A stretch of 64,000 bases of DNA from assembly GCA_024752435.1 (NCBI GenBank), contig CP103025.1, positions 1,550,001-1,614,000 of the forward strand. Direction: 5' to 3'. The notes under the pieces are model-generated. The model was not told the origin of the DNA, searched no databases, and saw only the letters and a program-made list of their open reading frames with translations. The translations under genes were made by a program, and so were the position numbers. Each line of letters opens with the position of its first letter. The first letter of the stretch is position 1. Positions 9,561 through 21,080 of this stretch are shown here, piece by piece. The stretch is from Allantophomopsis cytisporea (lineage: Eukaryota > Ascomycota > Leotiomycetes > Phacidiales > Phacidiaceae).

Positions 9561-10160
9561 ATGATGTTTGCTAGACCTGCATTTGCGTCGGTAAGTATTT
9601 AGTATTTGATTTCAAATCTTCTTTGATGCTAACGGCTCTTTCTCAGGCTTTCCGACAAGCAGCCCGACCTGCTCCATTCGCCTCCAAATTCGTATCACCT
9701 AGGTTCTCTCCCATCGCCGTCAGATTTCTTTCGGATGAAGTCAGAACAGCTATAGATAAGGCTGTTGCAACCGCACCAGTTGTACTTTTCATGAAGGGAA
9801 CCCCAGACGCTCCTCAATGCGGTTTCTCGAGAGCGAGTATACAAATTTTGAGTCTTCAGGGTGTCGATCCCGAGAAGTTCACCGCATTCAATGTTTTGGA
9901 GGACGATACTTTGAGAGCTGGTATGCTTGAAAGCTATCCTTCACTTCAGGAGCTCTATCTTTTCCATAAAAGAAGTATGACTAATAAGGTCTGTAGGCAT
10001 TAAGGAATATTCCGACTGGCCAACCATTCCACAATTATACGTCGACAAGGAGTTTGTTGGTGGATGTGATATCTTGGTCTCCATGCACCAAAGTGGTGAA
10101 TTGGCCAAGATGTTCGAGGAGAAGAAGGTTTTAGTCCCAGCCGAAGAAGGATCTCAATAA
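9561..10160 (+). CDS. GRX5: Mitochondrial monothiol glutaredoxin Grx5
   Basis: Exons 9561..9590, 9647..9920 and 9997..10160 give 155 residues. A 30-35 residue Arg/Ala/Ser-rich presequence (ARPAF, FRQAARPAP, RFSPIAVRFLS) targets the matrix. The monothiol motif CGFS is at 68-71, preceded by LFMKGTPDAPQ; WPTIPQLY and GGCDIL, which contact glutathione, follow. Grx5 holds a glutathione-ligated [2Fe-2S] cluster and passes it from the Isu scaffold to Fe-S targets. The length matches yeast Grx5. The first coding exon is only ten codons long, and the third exon begins in the middle of the glycine codon of AGIKEYSDW. Confidence 0.95.
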
Positions 10161-10905
10161 ATGGTAATTTTCAATTTGAGCGATAGTTCGTAGTGGCATG
10201 TATGAATAGGAAGTATGACCATTATATTACGCCTGACTTGTCTTCTGCTCTGAATATTGGTTCTGTGCTGTTTAATATGGGCTTTTATTAATACCAGTGT
10301 TATTTTTCAGTCGATGAACAGCAAGAGAGAGCTCAACTAAGCACAATCCTGCACTTGAGCCATGTGACATAGATCTATCTTCTCATATATCGATTAGTAT
10401 GATTATACAATCATTCCTCCTGCTGACGACTAATGAATCAAAAACAAAAACAAGACCAAGCTCAACGATATGCCAATCAGTATATATTGTACTGTGCATA
10501 TAAGCCTAAAGGAGATTGGTATGAAGCCAAGTGGCAACAGTGGATACTGGAAATAATTGCTAACGGCAAGACTTTGTGAGGCATCTAATAAGGAATATAC
10601 GTATGACTATCACTATTCTTTTGTTCATCTATCCTGTGCTTTACTTTTGTCTATCATTGTTGGTCCTCTATTGCGATGGTTACCTTTGTGGAAGGAATAA
10701 GCCCGCTAAGAGCACATGTGGGATGTGTAAGGTAAGGTAGGTAGCAGGGCGTGCCTTTGATCTATACACTACCATTTCCACTTAAACAAATCCAACATCA
10801 ACGTACCTATATGTGCCATTGTCTTCCACTTTTCAACCTTGGTCGCGAACATTTCCTAGACGTCTACGGAGTGGTTTTTCAATTCAAGCAACACCTCACA
10901 TCATC
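10161..10905. other. Spacer before the coiled-coil gene
   Basis: 0.74 kb; contains GGTAAGGTAGGTAG at 10731-10744, another copy of the recurring TAAGGTA motif, about 165 bp before the start codon. Confidence 0.5.
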
Positions 10906-11811
10906 ATGGCGAGAGAGAGGCATGGCAGGCGCATTGTCACAGATCTCGAATCACACAAATCCAAAGCCAGCAAGCACGCGTCAAAATCATACCAGACATC
11001 TTACAAGAATCAGAAGACCATCTCCGCTCTGCCAATTCTAACTAAAGCGGTCCGTAATGATTCCAAGAAACCCTCCCGCGTCATCCAGAAGTCCAATAGG
11101 GATGATATTATGGGTGATTATCGCGGTATTCCCACTTCTAAACCCCAAAACTCTGAACACTATGCTGAATTCAAGCTGCAGATGCCGTTGAATACGCTAG
11201 GGATGTGATTTGGGACACCTACCCAGCTGCTCTCAATCAGACGCGTGATAAGCTCGTAGCTGCAATCACCAACGCGCAAGACAAAAGTGAGACCTTCAGC
11301 AAGACTATGATGGAAACTATTTCAAAGACGACTGCGACACTCGCAATTGAGGAAACCCAAACCGAATACGAGAGATGCGGTAAGAAATATAGGGAGAAAA
11401 AGGAGTTGGGCGAGACGATTGAGAAGTTCAAAGACTTGTATGAAAGTACCAGAACCGTATTCAAGAAGGAGTGGGCGAACTGGACCAGAATTCAGAAGCA
11501 GATTGTCGACTTAGGTGTTTCGGTTCTCGGAGGAGAAGTTTTTGAAGGATATAGTGGAGAGGTGATGGGAAGATCGGCATATATGGAGGAAATGAACTTG
11601 TTGGAGGCAGAACACAACGCTAAGATGAAGGAGTTCAATGATGAGATTTCGGCCCTTGGAACTGAATATGTTGATAAGCTTATTGCAGCCGATACAGTAA
11701 GTTGGCGACCGTTGGTGTGAGTTGAATTAGAACTAACAGCGACAGGCTATCACAATTAGGTTCGAAAAGCAACAAGCTGAGATCAGAAGATATATTCGGG
11801 ACATGGAGTAA
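10906..11811 (+). CDS. Unrecognised basic coiled-coil protein
   Basis: Predicted exons 10906..11125, 11182..11696 and 11746..11811 give 266 residues; introns of 56 and 49 nt have normal borders and the joins are in frame. The first 70 residues are very basic and Ser/Lys-rich (MARERHGRR, SKASKHASKSYQ). Residues from about 75 to the end are almost wholly helical, rich in Glu/Lys with heptad character, broken only by a Gly-rich turn (LGGEVFEGYSG). No signal peptide or membrane helix. I recognise no family; the long helices recall BAR-like or tethering proteins but no signature supports that. It is convergent with the membrane protein gene at 11970, 158 bp apart. Confidence 0.65.
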
Positions 11812-11969
11812 GGCCATCAACACTTCTCAGCTATTACCAATGCTATGTTTATTGCTCTATCTGTGGCTATTAGCTATTACATTATTTCTATTATAGAGCT
11901 TTTACTGAATATCCAGTTTCTCCAAGGCACTTTATTTAATATTGTCTAATGCAATTGTTCAGAAAAGAC

Positions 11970-13003
11970 TCAAACCATAACGCGCAAGAAATCCAACTTT
12001 ACTTGCAAGAAATCGAACCATATGCGCAAGAAAGCATATATCAAGATCGCGACAAACCCCCAACAGATCATATATACTACTTTATCAGGGTCTTCGAGGC
12101 GAATCATCAAGGCGAATAGCCACATGATTGGCGTGAAGAACATCGCCACCCCCATAACACAACAAATCTCCTGAAAGAAGGAGTATTCACCCCCAACACT
12201 CTGAAAATGAAATTTGTTCCTAATTAAGTGCCACTACTTTGGTCAGCATGTAACTCAACCTCCGGTAGAAACTCACGCACCGATTCATAAAAGGCATATG
12301 CGAACGCCACGGCAGAAAACGTGCCGAAAAGTGACCACCTCAAGACCATGGCTTTCTCATCGTCATCCAGAACCCACCACACCCATAGATACATCACGAA
12401 TAGAGTGAGGGGGGTAATTTGCTTGAGGACTCCTTGCAACGGTGTCATTCCTCCCACTTGCTCACTATGTTCAGGAAGCTGGGTTTCATATCTGGGGAAG
12501 GATTCATAGTCAGATATGTTCCTTTCCACAGCTGCCATAAGGCAGCCGTGCCCGCTCTCGAGATCGCCATCGCAACAGCGCCCCTTCTGGACAGTTCTCG
12601 ACTTCTCTTGAAGTTGTCGTAGCAGCTGGTATCGAGAACGTCTCGGTCCATCCGTGTAGATTCTCGTGACGAGAGGGTCTGAGAAGGTCACTACGGTACC
12701 GTAACCTCGTGTGCGGTTTGCTGGTATCAGGGGGCTGGAGGTGCTGGTGGCTTGAATTGGTGCTGACCATATGCGGCTTGGTGCTTGGGGTCGGGCAGGC
12801 ACTGCTGTTTCGTATGGGATATCGTCTATGGCGCAGTCGTGGTAGCCTTCGCAGGCTTCTGCTTCGCAGCGGTAGTACATTTCGCTTGTAAGGTCGATTG
12901 AGAGGTAGTCTAGGAAGCTGGGAGAGGAGACAGCGCATTCATAATGGTGCCGGTAGGGTATGGGGCTTGGAGAGCGGTGTATAGGCTTGTGATTATTCGA
13001 CAT
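11970..13003 (-). CDS. Unrecognised membrane protein with C-terminal helix cluster
   Basis: Exons 13003..12281 and 12200..11970 give 317 residues; the donor is GTGCGT. A second acceptor 30 nt further into exon 2 would also keep the frame. The frame is open upstream of 13003 only from a TTG, so the ATG at 13003 is used. Residues 1-190 are soluble, Pro/Ser/Tyr-rich with a Cys cluster (YYRCEAEACEGYHDC). The last 110 residues hold about four hydrophobic helices (LTLFVMYLWVWWVL, WSLFGTFSAVAFAYAF, CCVMGVAMFFTPIMWLFAL, VVYMICWGFVAILIYAFL). No family is recognised. A cytosolic domain anchored in a membrane is the plain reading. Confidence 0.6.
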
Positions 13004-13491
13004 GCTGATTGCGATGATATGAAGGTTGCGAGTGTCAGTTCGAAAGAAAATGTCTTGCAAGTAGGAGGGAGAGTGGCATGGTTGATGAGATGAGGGATAT
13101 CAGTGACTGTGCGAAGAGGGGTCCCCAGACCTATCGTGCTAACTATGTCAGTGATATAATGATGAATCCTTTGCCAGTACCTTAATGGTATCGCAAGTGT
13201 ACCAATATTCAAATATCATGGACGACGCCTCGTTTGACTAGGCGCTTCGGACCACCCCTACCTTCGGTACAGGTAACTGTACTGTGAGGAATGAATTCTT
13301 AGGGAAGACATAAGAAACCACTGTGATTGTCAAGTAGTTATAAGAAAATCAGATAAATATTATTAGCTATACTCATCATTCATTATAAATCTCATAGCCG
13401 CTCTGCAATGCAGATCGTGCTCATCATAAAAACAGAAATATTCCAGAAGTCAAACAACGCGCCGTGATACACCGGTGTCGTTGATATTACA
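13004..13491. other. Spacer between two minus-strand unrecognised genes
   Basis: 0.49 kb, upstream of the membrane-protein gene; nothing recognised. Confidence 0.4.
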
Positions 13492-14989
13492 TTATATTAA
13501 GCCTCCCAGCACGACTTTGCCGACGTTAGCCACTTCGCTCTTGACTCCTCCTCTACTGGTATCTTCAAACTCCTTAACAACTCCGCTGACAATGATCTTT
13601 CGGACTCTGGCATCTGCTTTCGTGAATAATTCTGCAATGCTGGGTGTGCACATGTTGGGTGAGCTGATAAGGCTCATTAGTTTGGTATAGCAATCGATCA
13701 GAACATCGCACAAGGTTGAGAACGTTTCGTAAAAGTCGGGGTCGAATGGCAATGATGGTGTCATAAGATAGGTGTATTCCTCGCCTGGGAACAGATCATG
13801 CTCACTCGAAGGGAAGTTGGATGTATTCCCCCCACCAGAACTCATACTTCCATTCATGGATTTCGTATCGTATTCGCCAACACTACCCATAGGTAGCCCA
13901 ATCTCCGCGGTTGAGCTTTGCCTTCTCGATTTGCTGCTAGTGACCGCTGTAGCACGCTTGAACATTTGTGGTAATCTGGCTCTTGATAAGGTGGATGTCG
14001 ATGAGCCGTCCGGAGGATGTATTTGCTGGAACGTATCAAATTCGGCGAGGAGAGAATTGAGGTTACGAAGAAACTCTACTGGATTTGATGCGCTGAGATC
14101 TATGACCATTGGGATAGAAAGTCCTAGTAGGAGATAGTTGGTCGCACGTCGTGCGAGTTTTCTAGAATCGAAATATGGCATCTTGTTTATATCTGGCTTG
14201 TTGAAGAGTAACGTATTGAACCAGTACACTCGACCCTCATGACTATACGACAAAGGTTAGTTCTAGTACTTGTATTTGGAGTTTCGCGTCAACTTACGCT
14301 TTTCTTAAGTAGTCCAGTGTGGAAATTCTCTTCGCGGCCATATCTTGTATATGCTGGTACGTGATGTTCTCTAGTGTTGGGCTTTGAGGCCCATGATTGG
14401 ACCCCAAACCTGATGCCAAACTACCATTTGAAGTTGAAAATCCCGTTTGAGTACGTGAAAGAGAACTTCCACCAGTGTCTGTTCGACTGAATGGAGTAAC
14501 AAGCATATTGGCGAACGGTGCTATAGAGCTTATTGACCCCGATCTCTCGTCAGATCTGAGAGCTGCCTCCGAGCTTGCCGCGGAAATTTGTTTGAAGCTT
14601 TCCGCAGGGAGAGGTCCCGAGACCGACGGCTGGCGTATAGACGATGCAATTGATTTACTCCTTCCAGATGGATGATCTGCACTTTCTGCCGACTCCGGGC
14701 CAAGTCCTTGTATTGTGGTGCCAATGGATGGTGTTCTTCGTCTGGCTGAAGTACTTCTGGGCGATCTTTGAGTGAATGAGGGGGTGCGGGTGATTGCCGG
14801 CTTCGATGTCGTTGTCGCAGGTTGAGTAGGGAAGGGGAAATCGGTAGGCGCATCCGTTGGAGATTCACCACGGGTTGTTGGACGACCGGTTGTTGATGTT
14901 GGAGTCTTTGTGCCACCGAAGATGCCCGTCTTGAAGAATATCCCACCAGCGGCACCATTGTGGGAATTCGAGGGTGTCGACTTGTGCAT
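13492..14989 (-). CDS. Ser/Thr-rich protein of unknown function, conserved-looking C-terminal half
   Basis: Exons 14989..14298 and 14242..13492 (intron 55 nt, donor GTAAGT) give 480 residues. The ORF runs upstream to 15004 only from a GTG, so ATG 14989 is taken. Residues 1-200 are low-complexity Ser/Thr/Pro with many possible SP/TP phosphosites (TPTSTTGRPTTRGESPT). From about 215 the sequence becomes ordered and hydrophobic: ENITYQHIQDMAAKRISTLDYLRKAHEGRVYWFNTLLF, then DINKMPYF and a helical stretch, a second Ser-rich insert, and a helical end with FETFSTLCDVLIDCYTKLM-like character. I do not recognise a named family and assign no function. No signal peptide or transmembrane helix is seen. 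Confidence 0.8.
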
Positions 14990-17900
14990 ATTCAGGTGCA
15001 GCACGCTTCACCCTTGTGTACTCTAAACAGGGGCCCGAGGGGTTTGAGAATGTGCAGGCCGCACTCCGGGCTAAAAACAGCCAGTCGAAGAGCCGAACAC
15101 CAGAAATACCGTTGCGCTGGAGGGTGGAAGACAAAATATCCCTCTAGAATGCCAGCGCTCTTCTGGTGCACTTCCAAATTTGACTCGAGACTCCAAGAAA
15201 GTCAAAGCTGCTGGACAAAAGCGGTAGTGAGAGGCAATGAGCGGCGTTTTCGTAGTCCCGAAGGTTCCAAGGAGAGGGAAATTGGCGTAGATACGAGTAA
15301 GTTACTCTGAGTGATGGACTAAAGGAGTGTTCTTTGCTTGTAGCTTTCGAGCTTCACCAGCTTCTTTGGTACTGCTAAACTTTTGGTATGTCCGTCTTTC
15401 GAGAAAGTTACAAGCGGTGCAATCGCGTACCAAATTAAGGTAATCCGTATCCAGGCTTCGAAAATGATAAAGATGATGTTAATCAACGTTTCGTCGCACA
15501 GAATTGGGAATTGGTTTTTCGCGCTCTTCGTTGTCGTGAATTCTGCGGTTGTAGGGAGCGTATCGAGATTTTCTTTTTGTGTATGTTTTTCGCAGAGGTT
15601 CACAAAACTTCAAGCAGAAGCAAAGTTCAATCAAAGATGCGCGCCACTACAGCTATATGTGCATGCTCAGGACCCTTTTTTTTCTTCCTATTCTGGACCC
15701 GGGAATTCTAGATAGTTACGGTCAAGAATATGGGTGTTTTTCAGTGCTACTACAAGTACGCGCGACGCTTTAGAGCCACTTGGACTGCGTTGTGGCCATA
15801 CTGTCGCACACTACCGGGGAGGATCGCATATTTGATGCGCTGCCGGTGAGAACTGCAATGTAGTCTCAGGGGTTTCACCTGCTGCTAGAGAGCGCAAGAG
15901 CAGCGATCACCCAGGGATGTGCCCACCCACCAAAAGAAGCCCAGAACGAAGACGGACAAGACAGACGATACGCTTTCGTGACAGGTCAGCATAAGTCTCT
16001 TTCTAGAATCCTGCGGGAACGAAGTAGAGAGCCGAAGTTGTGCCCGTGGGCAATACTAGACGATGGTCGTCGTTGAGATGATACCTCATCATGTTTTTTG
16101 TTCTTGTAGACCTATGCCCGTTGTTTTATTTTTGGTTTGTCAACTCGTGGCGGCGGGCGGTGAGTGCAAATACGAGAGAAGCTGGCGCCGAGGCAGGACT
16201 ACCCCTCCGTTTCATCATCGTCTTTCATAAGGCAGCCCAAGTACATATTTCTGAAGTTCAATCAAATCGAATTATTTGTCCATATGTGTTCTGGTTATTC
16301 ATATCTGCATGTCCTTGAAGTAGATAAAACAGATAAAACACTGAATCTTGTTGACAATTCCCTATACAATGATCGGCCAACGAAGGGCAAGTAATCAGAC
16401 AATAGGCAGCTCTATCCTCTTCGGCGTAGATAGAGAGTAGTCCGGAACAGCACTTGAAGCATATATTTAAGTCCCCCCTGGTACCGAGAGATTTAACGGA
16501 CGCAAAATGATATACATACCCTCAAATTGTGCTTTGGGCAGATAAGATCCGAGTATATCATATTTTATCATTTGAGTCTCTTAGTACTAACAGCCACATT
16601 CACCCTATTTTGAATTTGCCTACAACTTCCAGACTACATTGTATATACCCAGGCAACGCTGCAGGCAAGCTAGCAACCACCAAACCAAGAAGAAGAGAAC
16701 GATAGAAGAGGGACCATGACATAAAGAAGTCCTTTTCAAACCTGATATTATTTGAAAACAGGCGAAGCATTTTGGTAATGTGTTTAATACGCGTGAATAG
16801 ATGTCCTAAATCGATAGCAATGAAGACGAAGGTCTGATTTTTTACAAGAAACATATGATAGCCAACAAGGATACAATGAATCCGAAATCGGCAAGACTAG
16901 TTGCAAGGTGTTCTAGTACACCCTATCACACAACAATATAGGTCGTCAAATGAATTGATGCACTCCGATCTGGAGGATTTGCTGAGCCTCTTCATGGATT
17001 GAGGGGTGAGAGGTCAGATATATCATAGCCATTCCCCAAGCATTCTTACTCTGATGTACCTGGTAAGCGTCTAGGGCCGGGCACACTGTATGTGCTTTAA
17101 GTTCCAGTCCTGCCAGAGAGTAAGGTACTGACTGTATTTTAGTTCGAGTGTGGAGCGAAGTGTGAAGTGTGGAGTGCGGAGTGTGTGATTTCATGAAAAG
17201 AAGAAGGATGGCTTTTTGGCTGTCAGTCCTCAGCCTCGCCCATTACATAGGTATTTTAAGCGACTATTAGGAAGACCTAAGGTAAGGTACCTAAGGTAAG
17301 AAATCTTATCTAGGCACGTGCTGGGTACCTTACCGACTCTATCAAAGACAGAATTAAGTTTTGTATTTACATAAGGAATTGAGTTCCAGCATGTCACTGG
17401 AGCACAACAGAACACGACGGCGATGATGACGATGATGCCATCTGCCTGCCATTTCACCTGGTCATTCTGGTCACAAGTGCTGAACTTCATCGCACGACGA
17501 GGCTGACGTGTTGCTTCGACTTCCACAAGGCGATGGTAGCCGAAGCTATGCGTTATCTATGAGCTAAAGTCCAATTCCGCTCACTTGATAACGAAAAGAT
17601 CTGGCGGGATGAAATTTTTGGGATGGACCTGCATGAAGGACATTGAAAATTTTCAACTCGGGTTCAATCAATCTCCCGCAACATACCGCAGGAATAAGCA
17701 GAGGGGGACTGTTGCACGCATCACACGCATATAGAGGATGTTCTGTCGACCAGGAAAAGCCAATTGCCTCTTACTTTCGTGCCTTGCAGACGTGTCGTTG
17801 TGGCCGATAGCCCGCTTAAGCGGCTAAGAATGGAGAACGGAACGATATTCACTCTTCTCGTCCGAGCCCTGAGCCTCCAGTTTTTTTTGTTGGATACATA

Positions 17901-18201
17901 CAGGCCTAATCGGCTTCTCATACCCGTATGGCAAAGACAAGAGAACACTAGCTCCCCGAATGATGGTCTTTGCTCCCCATTTTGCTCTATGACTAACTCT
18001 TCCAAGGGTCAAACTAGACACACCATTCTAATACAAAGTGTCTTGACATGTCCTGATCCTTCCCAATTTGCTTTGTGACTCTCAATACAAATATCTTCCT
18101 CATTCCTGACCCAACTTTACTTGGTACTCCTTCTAACTGTACTATATACTCATCCACACAACTACATCTCCATATACGCTTACCACCTACGATCAGCAAA
18201 G
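14990..18201. other. Gene-poor 3.2 kb spacer
   Basis: Divergent upstream region of the 480-residue protein gene and the aminotransferase gene. Only short unsupported ORFs are present. It contains a CCTTACC-type motif cluster (17278-17335) and, near the right end, a short possible upstream ORF (17960-17992). No RNA gene or mobile element was identified. Confidence 0.5.
17278..17335. repeat. TAAGGTA/TACCTTA motif cluster
   Basis: Copies of TAAGGTA and its complement TACCTTA recur in both orientations (aaggtaaggtacctaaggta and gggtaccttacc). The same motif family is found upstream of several other genes in this window. Confidence 0.6.
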
Positions 18202-19479
18202 ATGGCTCCTTCAGCTGTCTCTACTACCCCGGCCGAGGATATCCAGAAGGTCTCTGAGCTCAATGCCGCCGCCATCCAACAGAAGATCGCAGAGACCGCA
18301 CCAGAACAGACCAAGGTCGTTGTCGAGAACACCCTCGCCCCTCTCGATGCCTCAAAGCTCATCTTCACCCCAACAACATCTCCAAAGGAGGTCCCAGAGC
18401 TCAACTCTGCAGGAATCCTTGCTGGAGGTCTCTGTACTGACCACATGATTACTTGTACTTGGAACGAAAGAGAGGGATGGGCTGCGCCAGAATTGAAAGC
18501 ATACGGTCCTCTTTCTATCATGCCAACTGCTTCCGTCCTCCATTACGCTACCGAGTGCTTCGAGGGAATGAAGGTTTACCGTGGATACGATGGCAAGCTC
18601 CGTCTTTTCCGCCCAGACTGCAACGCTCGTCGCATGCTCACCTCCGCTACCCGCATTGCGCTCCCAGGCTTTGATCCAAAGGAGTTGGAGAAGCTCATAT
18701 TTGCCATGTTGGAGGTTGATGGCGCCAAGTGGCTACCAAAGGACAGAGCTGGCCAATTCCTGTACATCAGACCTTCCATGATCGGCACGGCCGCTCGTCT
18801 CGGCCCTCAACCACCCAATGAGGCCATGCTCTTCATCCTCGCCAACTTCATGGCTTCCCTCGACGAGTCGAAGACCGGCATGAAGCTCCTTGCTTCCCAG
18901 GACATGGTCCGCGCATGGCCAGGTGGATTCGGATACGCCAAGGTTGGTGCCAACTACGGTCCAGCACTCTTGGCCCAAGGCGAGGCCAGACGTCGTGGCT
19001 ACGATCAGATCCTCTGGCTCTTTGGTGAGGACAGCCAAGTCACCGAGGCCGGTGCCAGCAATTTCTGCGTCGTCTGGAAGACCAAGGACGGCAAGTTGCA
19101 GCTTGTCACTGCCCCACTCGAGGACAAGGTTATCCTCGACGGTGTCACCCGCAGAAGTTTGTTGCAGCTCGCTCGCGAGAGACTCTCCGACAACAAATAC
19201 GGCCTTGCTCCAATTGAGGTCGTCGAGCGCAAGTATACCATGCAAGAGGTCAAGGAGGCTATTGAGGAGGATCGCATGGTCGAGGCTTTTGCCTGCGGTA
19301 CTGCTTTCTTCGTCGCTCCTGTCTCCGAGATCAACTTCCGCAACGAGAGCCTCAAGATCCCAATGGCTGCTGGTCACACTGGAGAGTATGCTGATCTCCT
19401 CAAGAGCTGGTTGAAGAACATCATGTACGGCAAGGAGCAGCACGAGTGGGGTGTCGTTATCAACGAGAGAGAGGCTTAG
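18202..19479 (+). CDS. BAT: Branched-chain amino acid aminotransferase
   Basis: Intronless, 425 residues, PLP fold-type IV. It interconverts leucine, isoleucine and valine with their keto acids using glutamate/2-oxoglutarate. The PLP lysine is Lys247 in GYAKVGANYG; other family blocks are HYATECFEGMKVYRG, RLFRPDCNARR, FLYIRPSMIGT, QVTEAGASNFCVVW and EAFACGTAFFVAPV. The first 45 residues (MAPSAVSTTPAEDIQK) are acidic and lack a presequence, so a cytosolic enzyme is more likely. The frame upstream of 18202 starts only with TTG; ATG 18202 is in a good context (AAGATGGCT). Strong C-ending codon bias suggests high expression. A 299-codon antisense ORF opposite it is a shadow. Confidence 0.95.
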   Translation: MAPSAVSTTPAEDIQKVSELNAAAIQQKIAETAPEQTKVVVENTLAPLDASKLIFTPTTSPKEVPELNSAGILAGGLCTDHMITCTWNEREGWAAPELKAYGPLSIMPTASVLHYATECFEGMKVYRGYDGKLRLFRPDCNARRMLTSATRIALPGFDPKELEKLIFAMLEVDGAKWLPKDRAGQFLYIRPSMIGTAARLGPQPPNEAMLFILANFMASLDESKTGMKLLASQDMVRAWPGGFGYAKVGANYGPALLAQGEARRRGYDQILWLFGEDSQVTEAGASNFCVVWKTKDGKLQLVTAPLEDKVILDGVTRRSLLQLARERLSDNKYGLAPIEVVERKYTMQEVKEAIEEDRMVEAFACGTAFFVAPVSEINFRNESLKIPMAAGHTGEYADLLKSWLKNIMYGKEQHEWGVVINEREA

Positions 19480-21080
19480 GCATCTAGTTGTTGATGTCCA
19501 ATGTCTCGTACGATTTATTTCAGGTGTTTGGGAGTTGCATACCATGGGGACCAAAAAAATTTTATTGGGATAGAATAGACTTCTGTAGATTGTACACATA
19601 ATCAAACACTGAATATCAGTCGCCATTGCCATGATATCTGAATGTTTAGTCTGTATTGGTTGTCAATACATGACAGCAAGCAGCAAGATGGATACTGATA
19701 GATTAAAACAGCTGATTGCTGACCTTCCTCGCCTATCAAGCATTTCTCACGACGAGGTGACGTGATAACACATATGAAAAGTTGATGTGTGGTTTTATGC
19801 AACTCTCAATGGCACGTTTACTCTTGGATGATTTTTTATCATTCACGAACGTCGTCCTTTTCCTCATCTTGAAATAGACGTCTCATGATACCAAACAGAT
19901 ATCCAACAACAATGCTACAGATCTAAATGCTAAAGAACCTCAGTTTTACGAGTGGAGCACCCACTGCGATTGTGCTGTGCTATGAATATGTGTGCTCCTC
20001 TAAGCCCGACCCATAAAACAAAAAGAAAATTCAGTTGGAGATGTTTATCAGATACCATAACGCATTGGTGGTCAACATCGAAATCTACGCTTTTTACACG
20101 CGACCTCTCAGTGCTTGACTCTATTTTGGTAATCATCATATAAACATCCTCTCAACCCAATATTAGAATCCAGCTCCTTCGACAGAGCTTCTGATTCTTC
20201 CATCGTTGGTTGGCAGCGGCCTTTCCGCAAAAAGGTAGAGTGTGTGCGAACCATCCTCAGATGAAAGTCTCTGCTTTCCATAAGCTATAGACTCAAAGTG
20301 TTGGACTCCTCGCATCAAGAATAAGCCCCATCGAGTTACCATATCAGTCCGTAAAGAAGACATGGCAATCGCATAACTTTCAATCTCGACGAAAACACCT
20401 TCAACTGCCCAAGCCTCATCTTCTTCTCGAGTTGTAGACTTTCACCTCCCAAGGTATTGCCACCGTTGGATAGCTCAAAACAAGACACAAGGGTCGCGGA
20501 CTCGTATCTTCATCCATGAGGTACCCAAGCACCATGCCAGAGCGGCCCCCGGCGGCTCAGCCCCAGTACAAACGGCAAGAGAATTTCGAGGAAGGTAGAT
20601 GAGCAGGCAGAAGAAGTAAGCCGCGTGGTGCTTCTATGGCGGCGCGTTTCCGCAATCCCTCAGAAAACTGAAGGGTGTCCGGGGACTTTCTCCCAAAGCA
20701 TAGATGAACTCTTGCGAGACTCGAGAGTGAATGAACACTCTCTGTGTGTAAGCTTCGAATGCGATTCTTTGAACGAGGAGTGAAGAAGGAAAGAGGTAAA
20801 ACTTGTAGTGTGCGGAAGTTTTGTAGAAGAATGCGTGCGCTAGTGCCGGTAAGGTCTTGGCGCGGTGACCGGGATGCGCTTTTGGTGGCTTTGGCGCGTT
20901 CTGTGAGGTAGACAACATTTCTTGAGAGAGCTGCCTACGCTTGCCTGGAGCTGTCGCAACAATTAAATATCGTGACCAACACTGCAGCTACACTCGTCGA
21001 ACTTCGAACCTGCCCAATACGTCGACGGTCACGCACTCATAGTACCTTCAAAGCTCTAGCTGCGAAGCTATCTGCTCAAT
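19480..21080. other. 1.6 kb spacer with one weak small ORF
   Basis: Lies between the aminotransferase 3' end and RAE1. Nothing convincing apart from a 94-codon minus-strand ORF listed separately. AT-rich in its first half and more GC-rich near the RAE1 start. Confidence 0.5.
20634..20918 (-). CDS. Possible small protein, 94 residues, doubtful
   Basis: A real ATG opens a 94-codon frame running divergently from RAE1, 162 bp from its start. Codons tend to end in C and the product has mixed composition with aromatic residues (KFYLFPSSLLVQRIAFEAYTQ), which is less random-looking than other small ORFs here. There is no recognisable domain, and it could equally be chance or the first exon of a spliced gene. 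Confidence 0.2.
   Translation of the reverse strand: MLSTSQNAPKPPKAHPGHRAKTLPALAHAFFYKTSAHYKFYLFPSSLLVQRIAFEAYTQRVFIHSRVSQEFIYALGESPRTPFSFLRDCGNAPP

Noticed and set aside
15319..15715. Overlapping ORFs of 94 and 110 codons on both strands in the 15-18 kb spacer
   Set aside because: No codon bias, no splice-supported extension, no motif.
17640..17700. GGGTTCAATC sequence resembling a tRNA B box
   Set aside because: No matching A box, acceptor stem or anticodon arm at the right distance.
18733..19632. 299-codon ATG ORF on the minus strand opposite the aminotransferase gene
   Set aside because: It mirrors a gene with strong codon bias, which creates long antisense frames; the product has no domain.
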